From the NCBI GenBank assembly GCA_018610025.1, contig JAHENW010000077.1, positions 1 through 5,772 on the forward strand: a stretch of DNA of 5,772 bases. Reading direction: 5' to 3'. Shown piece by piece: positions 1 through 3,590 of this stretch; positions within the stretch are counted from its first letter, which is position 1; each line of letters opens with the position of its first letter. The translations under genes were made by a program, and so were the position numbers. The notes under the pieces were generated by a model that saw only the letters and a program-made list of their open reading frames with translations, did not search any database and was not told where the DNA came from. The DNA is from Thermoplasmatota archaeon (lineage in GTDB: Archaea > Thermoplasmatota > Thermoplasmata > Halarchaeoplasmatales > Halarchaeoplasmataceae).

Positions 1-276
1 TATCTTCTTTATCCTGAGGAATCCGTTGTCTTCTATATTGGAGACCACGAGACCTATCTCGTCCATATGTGCTACCAAAGCCACGTCAGGCCCCTGGTTG
101 TCCACCTCAGCTATCAAGTTACCGATGTTGTCCTCCCTGATTTTCTCGGGATAGGAAAAATCGGCGTGAGCCAGGATCTGGCCTCGTATCTTCTCCTTGA
201 TGTCGTCCTCGTATCCTGCTACACCTGGTGTTCTAAGAATCTCCTCGAATACGTCTAATCCTTCCAGTTTTTTCAT
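1..276 (-). CDS. M42 family metallo-aminopeptidase, N-terminal part (gene continues past left edge)
   Basis: The minus strand from the ATG at 276 reads 92 codons without a stop up to the window edge, so the C-terminal two thirds or more are missing (family members are about 340-360 residues). The N-terminus matches the M42 pattern: FEEILRTPGVAGYEDDIKEKI-like text at residues 10-30, GNLIAEV at 52-58, then AHMDEIG at 69-75 and GFLRIKKI at 85-92. In M42 enzymes (TET and deblocking aminopeptidases, once labelled endoglucanases) the His of AHMDEIG, here H70, is the first ligand of the two-metal centre. The other ligands lie outside the window. The family forms large cytoplasmic tetrahedral complexes that trim peptides. 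The gene follows gcvT on the same strand after 46 bases, so co-transcription is possible. A copy of the dispersed repeat at 291-321 sits between them and could give it a separate promoter. The family call is secure; substrate preference cannot be read. Confidence 0.88.
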   Translation of the reverse strand, partial: MKKLEGLDVFEEILRTPGVAGYEDDIKEKIRGQILAHADFSYPEKIREDNIGNLIAEVDNQGPDVALVAHMDEIGLVVSNIEDNGFLRIKKI

Positions 277-280
277 ATAT

Positions 281-287
281 ATCACTT
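281..287 (-). promoter_or_regulatory. possible weak ribosome binding site of the M42 gene
   Basis: On the minus strand AAGTGAT ends four bases before the ATG at 276. GTGAT matches part of the archaeal Shine-Dalgarno sequence GGAGGTGAT. It is short and could be chance, but the other starts in the window have no usable site at all, which fits a downstream gene in a polycistronic message. Confidence 0.3.
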
Positions 288-290
288 ATT

Positions 291-321
291 GGCAGAGGGG
301 GGCCCCTTTATTTCAAGTGGA
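291..321 (-). repeat. intergenic repeat copy E1
   Basis: Read on the minus strand, this copy starts one base after the gcvT stop (TAG at 325-323). It consists of TCCACTT, then GAAATAAAGGGG, then CCCCCCTCT, then GCC. The 21-base core (294-314) matches copy E2 at 19 of 21 positions and copy E3 at 17 of 21. The match to E3 extends to about 25 of 31. The core contains AGGG and CCCT arms around a four-base GCCC loop. The GAAATAAA part lies about 35 bases before the M42 start codon, so it could act as a TATA-like promoter box with a short leader. It could equally be a 3' hairpin for gcvT. Confidence 0.65.
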
Positions 322-322
322 A

Positions 323-1423
323 CTAGACGAAGGGAGGGGAGGTCACCTTAGCCGCCCTCTTTTCTCCCCTTATCTCGATGTTCAGTTCCTTGTCATCTTC
401 CTGATAACCGGGGTCTAGATATCCCAGGGCGATACCCTTCTTGAGTGATGGAGACCGGGTCCCACTGGTCACCACACCTACCTTCTCGTCACCATCGTAT
501 ATATCATATCCGTTCCTGGGTATGCCTCTATCTATCATCTCCAATCCTTTCAAAAGCTGATGATCGCTGTCCTTGACCTCTTCCAACTTCTCTTTTCCTA
601 AGAAGTCATGGTCCCATTCGATGGCCTGTTCGGCCCATCCCGTCTCTATCGTATTACGTGACTCGTCGAAATCCTGACCGGAGAGAAGGAAACCGAACTC
701 TATCCTCAGTGTGTCCCTTGCTCCGAGACCACATCGTGTTGGACCTTCCTCTAATGACTGTAACTGTTCCCACAGAGTTACACCGGCTTCATTGGGCAGG
801 GTTATCTCGAAGCCGTCTTCACCTGTATACCCGCTGCGCTGTACAACTGGACTACCTGCCATGGGCCAATCATCGTCGAAGGCGTCCATGACTTCGTCGT
901 TTATCTCCACTTTTTTCGCTCTAAAGAATTCTATGTCTGAGATATCCTGATCACATATCTGTGAAAGAACATCCTCGGCATCCGGTCCTTGGAGGGCCAG
1001 CATCACCGTATCCATGGTGACATCCTCAACATATTCTTCACCACCCTTTTCGATCAACCAGTCCATGACCTTCTGGGTATTCCCTGCATTGGGGACTATG
1101 AAACAGGAATTCTCAGTTAGCTTCGTAACGATGGTATCGTCCACAATACCCCCATCTTCGTTCAACATATGAGCGTACTTGAGTTGGTCCATGTCCGCTT
1201 CTTTAATATCCATGGTACAGTGTTCGCTGATGAACTCAATGGCTCCATCTCCTTGAAGATAGAGATTTCCCATATGAGATACATCGAAAACCCCGGCCTT
1301 CTCCCTCACTGAAAGGTGTTCATCGTTTATTCCAGTGAACTTGAGGGGCATCTCCCATCCGCCGAAATTGGTAAGCTTCGCTTCAGCATCGACATGTTTT
1401 GAGTGAAGAGCAGTTTCTCTCAT
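323..1423 (-). CDS. gcvT: glycine cleavage system T protein (aminomethyltransferase)
   Basis: This 366-residue protein has the normal GcvT length. The enzyme takes the aminomethyl group from lipoylated H protein and passes the one-carbon unit to tetrahydrofolate, releasing ammonia, in the cytoplasm. Visible family motifs in order: FGGWEMP (20-26), FDVSHMG (46-52), DGGIVDD (90-96, with the conserved folate-site Asp), NAGN (112-115), LQGP (144-147), RSGYTGEDGFE (196-206), GLGARDTLR (232-240), DFLGKE (273-278) and VTSGTRSPSL (318-327). The start at 1423 is chosen because the family N-terminus (MRETALHSKH) begins there. The open frame continues upstream to 1768, but that stretch lies opposite the lpd-like gene and has no family similarity. 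No ribosome binding site precedes the ATG; a TTTAAA box is centred about 25 bases upstream, pointing to a leaderless message. The protein is very acidic (about 76 Asp/Glu, 34 Lys/Arg). The lpd-like gene is divergent; genes for the P and H proteins are absent from the window. Confidence 0.95.
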   Translation of the reverse strand: MRETALHSKHVDAEAKLTNFGGWEMPLKFTGINDEHLSVREKAGVFDVSHMGNLYLQGDGAIEFISEHCTMDIKEADMDQLKYAHMLNEDGGIVDDTIVTKLTENSCFIVPNAGNTQKVMDWLIEKGGEEYVEDVTMDTVMLALQGPDAEDVLSQICDQDISDIEFFRAKKVEINDEVMDAFDDDWPMAGSPVVQRSGYTGEDGFEITLPNEAGVTLWEQLQSLEEGPTRCGLGARDTLRIEFGFLLSGQDFDESRNTIETGWAEQAIEWDHDFLGKEKLEEVKDSDHQLLKGLEMIDRGIPRNGYDIYDGDEKVGVVTSGTRSPSLKKGIALGYLDPGYQEDDKELNIEIRGEKRAAKVTSPPFV

Positions 1424-1442
1424 GTTTGTAGTATAAAGGTAA

Positions 1443-1453
1443 GGTTTAAAATC
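1443..1453. promoter_or_regulatory. shared bidirectional TATA box between gcvT and the lpd-like gene
   Basis: The 52-base divergent gap contains GGTTTAAAATC, with the palindrome TTTAAA at 1445-1450. Its centre is about 25 bases from the gcvT ATG (1423) on one side and about 28 from the lpd ATG (1476) on the other. This is the normal distance from an archaeal TATA box to the transcription start, so both messages would be leaderless or nearly so. GAGGT directly abuts the lpd ATG at 1471-1475, which is too close to work as a usual Shine-Dalgarno site. Other AT-rich candidates (ATAAAG near 1432-1439; the complement of CTTTATT near 1453-1459) would give short leaders and cannot be excluded. Confidence 0.5.
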
Positions 1454-1475
1454 TTTATTCCCTTTAAGAAGAGGT

Positions 1476-2861
1476 ATGAAAAAGTATGATTCGATAGCTA
1501 TAGGTACCGGTTCAGTGATGAGTATCGTGAGCCAGGTTCTCAGGGAGGATCCGGAAAAGGATATCGCGGTCATAGAAAAGGACGCACCAGGGGGTATATG
1601 TCTCACCAGGGGATGCATCCCTTCCAAGATGATTTTATATCCTGCAGAGATCGTCAAGCACGTCAAAGATGCGGGGAAGTTCGGTATCGACGTTGATCTG
1701 AACGATATAGATAAAGAAGGGATCATGGAAAGGATGGGGGAGCATGTTGACGAAGAAAGCGGTTCCATAGGACATAATTTGAAGCATTCCGATGATCTAG
1801 ACTTCTATCATGAAACGGGAACTTTTGTAGATGATTATACATTAGAAGTAGGAGGTGAAGTTATAAAGGGGGACAAGATTTTCATCTGTTCCGGTTCAGA
1901 ACCGCTCATCCCACCTATAGATGGATTGGAATCGGTAGATTATTTAACGAGTGAAGAACTCCTGCGTATAGAGGATTTTCCGGAAAGTATCATCATAATA
2001 GGTGGGGGATATATAGCCGCCGAGTACGGATTCTTCCTCTCTATGATGGGGACGGACGTTACGATAGTAGGTAGGAATCCTCAGTTCGTTCCAGATGAAG
2101 AGCCCAAGATCTCTGAGGTACTAGAAAAGAAACTGTCGGAGCACATGGACATATATACTGGACACGAAGCGGTCAAAGTCAGGGAAAAGAAGGGTAAGAA
2201 AGGAGTGATGGCTAAAGACAGGGGAGGGAAGAAGAAAACGTTCAAAGGCGATGATCTCCTGATGGCCACTGGAAGAAAATCGAATGCTGAATATCTTCAA
2301 CCGGAGAAGAGCGGGATAGAGACCGATGAAAGGGGATGGATCAGGGTGAACGAGCACCTCGAGACCAGTAAGGAGAACATATGGGCTCTCGGAGATGCTG
2401 TAGGAAAATATCTATTCAAGCACGTAGCCAATTATGAGGCTGAGATAGCTTACAGTAACGCTTTTGAAGAGGAAAAAAGATCCGTAGATTACCATGCGGT
2501 CCCTCATGCAGTATTCACCTATCCAGAAGTAGCGTCCGTGGGTATGAAAGAGGAAGAGGCGAGAGAAGAACATGATGTACTGGTGGGGTACCACTCGTAC
2601 GAGGATACGGCTAAAGGGATGGCTATGAAGGCTGAAGATTATTTTGTAAAAGTTATAGTGGAAAAGAACACCTATCGCATACTCGGAGCACATATCGTGG
2701 GACCTCAAGCTTCTACACTCATACAGGAGATAGTGAATCTGATGTATGCCGGTAACCAGAACATACATCCGATATATCGGGGGATGCACATCCATCCAGC
2801 ACTGAGTGAAGTGGTCGAGAAGGCTTTCTACAATCTACACTCTCATGAGCATCATCACTGA
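1476..2861 (+). CDS. lpd: dihydrolipoamide dehydrogenase-like class I disulfide oxidoreductase
   Basis: This is a 461-residue class I FAD/NAD(P)-dependent disulfide reductase of full family length. The FAD-binding turn is IGTGS (9-13). The redox disulfide is GGICLTRGCIPSK (39-51, C42 and C47). The nucleotide-binding turn is GGGYIAAEYG (176-185), the second FAD contact is WALGDAVGK (303-311), and the C-terminal interface motif is HIHPALSE (438-445), with H440 and E445 as the expected catalytic pair. As L protein it would reoxidise the dihydrolipoyl group of the glycine-cleavage H protein or a 2-oxoacid dehydrogenase. After the second strand of the nucleotide fold the sequence is VTIVGRNP: the acidic residue that NAD-dependent Lpd carries is Gly199, followed by Arg200. 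This resembles NADPH-using mercuric and mycothione reductases, so a related disulfide reductase role remains possible. The last seven residues contain five histidines. The divergent gcvT supports the glycine-cleavage assignment. Confidence 0.88.
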   Translation: MKKYDSIAIGTGSVMSIVSQVLREDPEKDIAVIEKDAPGGICLTRGCIPSKMILYPAEIVKHVKDAGKFGIDVDLNDIDKEGIMERMGEHVDEESGSIGHNLKHSDDLDFYHETGTFVDDYTLEVGGEVIKGDKIFICSGSEPLIPPIDGLESVDYLTSEELLRIEDFPESIIIIGGGYIAAEYGFFLSMMGTDVTIVGRNPQFVPDEEPKISEVLEKKLSEHMDIYTGHEAVKVREKKGKKGVMAKDRGGKKKTFKGDDLLMATGRKSNAEYLQPEKSGIETDERGWIRVNEHLETSKENIWALGDAVGKYLFKHVANYEAEIAYSNAFEEEKRSVDYHAVPHAVFTYPEVASVGMKEEEAREEHDVLVGYHSYEDTAKGMAMKAEDYFVKVIVEKNTYRILGAHIVGPQASTLIQEIVNLMYAGNQNIHPIYRGMHIHPALSEVVEKAFYNLHSHEHHH

Positions 2862-2894
2862 GGAGAAGACGAAAAAGAGAAAAGGTATAGAAAA

Positions 2895-2912
2895 AATTTT
2901 AAGTATAAAATC
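2895..2912 (+). promoter_or_regulatory. TATA-like promoter of the small membrane protein
   Basis: The 64-base gap after the lpd stop has an AT-rich block, AATTTTAAGTATAAAATC. TTTTAAG at 2897-2903 is centred about 26 bases before the ATG at 2926, right for a leaderless archaeal message. The TATAAAA at 2904-2910 is too close unless transcription starts inside the gene. No Shine-Dalgarno sequence precedes this ATG. Confidence 0.5.
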
Positions 2913-2925
2913 ATATCCCAACAAC

Positions 2926-3309
2926 ATGAAACTCAAAAGGACTTTATACAAGTATCAGTTCGAACTGGGAATACTGTTGCTTATAGTAGGGATCTTCCTT
3001 TTAATCCTCGGACTGTTCCATGTCTTTTCTTCTATCCAAAGACCGCCTGGTATAAAATATATAGTCGAGACCGCCGGCAGTTGGAACTGGTGGCTCTTGG
3101 TCCTAGGGATTTTCCTCACCTTCGTTTTCTCCCTCTTCCTCTTCGATAGATATAGAAAATTGAAGGAGTTCAAGGAGTACATCGATACGGAAAGTAAAAG
3201 GAAATTTAGGAAGAATCTGCCCCGTATAGAGGAACTCGCTCTGGCACTCGGACCGAGCTACGAAGACAAGGTCGTGGAGAAAGAAGACGAATACAATATA
3301 GATCGTTAG
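2926..3309 (+). CDS. small two-helix membrane protein of unknown function
   Basis: This is a 127-residue protein with a short basic N-terminus (MKLKRTLYKYQ). A first hydrophobic helix spans about residues 12-34 (GILLLIVGIFLLILGLF core). A loop of roughly 18 residues follows (SSIQRPPGIKYIVETAGS), then a second helix at about 53-74 starting with WNWWLLVLG. The charged tail (75-127) contains RKNLPRIEELALALGPSYE at about 96-113. Positive residues at both ends suggest that both termini are cytoplasmic with a short external loop. The tail resembles, from memory only, the C-terminal segment of small Thermoplasmata membrane proteins of the DUF3198 type; I could not check this. The frame is open back to 2806, inside lpd, but 2926 is preferred because a promoter box lies at the right distance and the extension (40 residues, lysine-rich) looks non-coding. 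The gene lies downstream of lpd in the same direction. No function is proposed. Confidence 0.72.
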   Translation: MKLKRTLYKYQFELGILLLIVGIFLLILGLFHVFSSIQRPPGIKYIVETAGSWNWWLLVLGIFLTFVFSLFLFDRYRKLKEFKEYIDTESKRKFRKNLPRIEELALALGPSYEDKVVEKEDEYNIDR

Positions 3310-3311
3310 TA

Positions 3312-3341
3312 TAAGTATCGAAATAGAGGGTCCCCCCTCTA
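3312..3341 (+). repeat. intergenic repeat copy E2 with 7-bp hairpin
   Basis: The copy begins a few bases after the membrane-protein stop (TAG at 3307-3309). It reads TATC, GAAATAGAGGG, TCCCCCCTCTA. Its core at 3320-3340 matches E1 at 19 of 21 positions and E3 at 16 of 21. TAGAGGG (3324-3330) and CCCTCTA (3335-3341) form a perfect seven-base stem around TCCC. The hairpin after a stop codon could mark a transcript end, although it lacks a following T-run. Confidence 0.65.
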
Positions 3342-3349
3342 ACCCTGTT

Positions 3350-3380
3350 CTCCACTCGAAACACAGGGGTCCCCCTATCC
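3350..3380 (+). repeat. intergenic repeat copy E3, upstream of tRNA-Gly
   Basis: This copy reads CTCCACTC, GAAACACAGGGG, TCCCCCTATCC. It is a tandem partner of E2 with a 38-base period and ends three bases before the tRNA. It matches E1 over about 25 of 31 positions including the CCACT prefix, so E1 and E3 share more flank than E2 does. The GAAACAC part lies about 22-26 bases before the tRNA 5' end, where a promoter box would be expected; no ordinary TATA sequence is present there. ACAGGG at 3363-3368 can also pair with CCCTGT at 3343-3348. Confidence 0.6.
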
Positions 3381-3383
3381 CAA

Positions 3384-3457
3384 GCGGCTGTGGTCTAGAC
3401 TGGTTAGGACTCAAGCTTCCCAAGCTTGCCGCCCGGGTTCAAATCCCGGCAGCCGCA
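3384..3457 (+). tRNA. tRNA-Gly, anticodon CCC
   Basis: A full cloverleaf can be folded by hand in 74 bases. The acceptor arms GCGGCTG (3384-3390) and CAGCCGC (3450-3456) pair at all seven positions, with discriminator A at 3457. The D stem is GTCT with GGAC (one G-T pair). The anticodon stem CAAGC/GCTTG encloses TTCCCAA, giving anticodon CCC (3414-3423 region) that reads GGG. The variable loop has four bases, and the T stem CCGGG/CCCGG encloses TTCAAAT. There is no intron, and CCA is not encoded (ATTT follows). The gene is convergent with the TPR gene. Its nearness to glycine-cleavage genes is probably coincidence. Confidence 0.95.
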
Positions 3458-3468
3458 TTTATTGGAAC

Positions 3469-3559
3469 TGATGAGAACCCCCGGGTTCACGAACAAAATA
3501 AATTTTTTATTTTGTGAGCCATCAAGATGTTGAACGTAGTGAAATATTGTGATGAGAAC
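3469..3559 (+). repeat. 10-bp direct repeat TGATGAGAAC, two copies
   Basis: TGATGAGAAC occurs at 3469-3478 and again at 3550-3559, 81 bases apart, both inside the gap between the tRNA and the TPR gene. The 71 bases between the copies contain the hairpin at 3484-3520 and have no matching inverted ends, so the pair does not look like a transposon target duplication. TGATGA resembles box C of archaeal guide RNAs, but no box D (CTGA) follows either copy. Confidence 0.5.
3484..3520. terminator. AT-rich hairpin between convergent tRNA and TPR gene
   Basis: ACAAAATAAA (3493-3502) and TTTATTTTGT (3506-3515) are perfect ten-base arms around TTT. An outer stem, GGTTCAC (3484-3490) with GTGAGCC (3514-3520), can form with one G-T pair if GAAC is bulged out. 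Both strands carry T-rich runs, so the element could end transcription from either side. Archaeal termination relies mainly on T-runs, so the hairpin itself may matter less than the TTTTTT at 3503-3508. Confidence 0.5.
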
Positions 3560-3590
3560 TTTCCCATTTTTTTCTATAGATTCAACATCT
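3525..3590. repeat. 10-bp inverted repeat spanning the 3' end of the TPR gene
   Basis: AGATGTTGAA (3525-3534) is the exact reverse complement of TTCAACATCT (3581-3590). The left arm lies in the intergenic gap and the right arm overlaps the last codons of the TPR gene, so its stop codon would sit in a 46-base loop. It may be a 3' structure of the TPR message. Confidence 0.4.
3567..3573 (+). terminator. T-run, possible end of plus-strand transcripts
   Basis: Seven consecutive T residues on the plus strand lie directly before the stop codon of the convergent TPR gene. Archaeal RNA polymerase commonly stops at such runs, so this is a plausible backup end for tRNA-Gly transcripts that read past 3508. 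Confidence 0.35.

Noticed and set aside
67..418. Two short plus-strand open frames near the left edge
   Set aside because: They lie opposite the M42 gene, the intergenic repeat and the gcvT 3' end, and have no recognisable protein features.
1424..1475. Glycine riboswitch upstream of gcvT
   Set aside because: The gap is 52 bases in total with start codons at both ends, too short for the aptamer, and the messages appear leaderless.
1424..1768. A 115-codon upstream extension of the gcvT reading frame
   Set aside because: It lies antisense to the start of the lpd-like gene, has no similarity to T proteins, and the canonical GcvT N-terminus begins at 1423.
2806..2925. Longer N-terminus for the small membrane protein (starts at 2806 or 2845)
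   Set aside because: It overlaps the lpd 3' end and runs through the AT-rich promoter block; 2926 has a box at the right distance and gives a compact N-terminus just before the first helix.
3310..3383. CRISPR array start suggested by the 38-base tandem period
   Set aside because: There are only two copies, with diverged sequence, little true spacer between them, and a third copy elsewhere in opposite orientation.
3384..3457. Functional coupling of tRNA-Gly with the glycine cleavage genes
   Set aside because: They are separated by about 500 bases, a promoter and an unrelated gene; shared amino acid is the only link.
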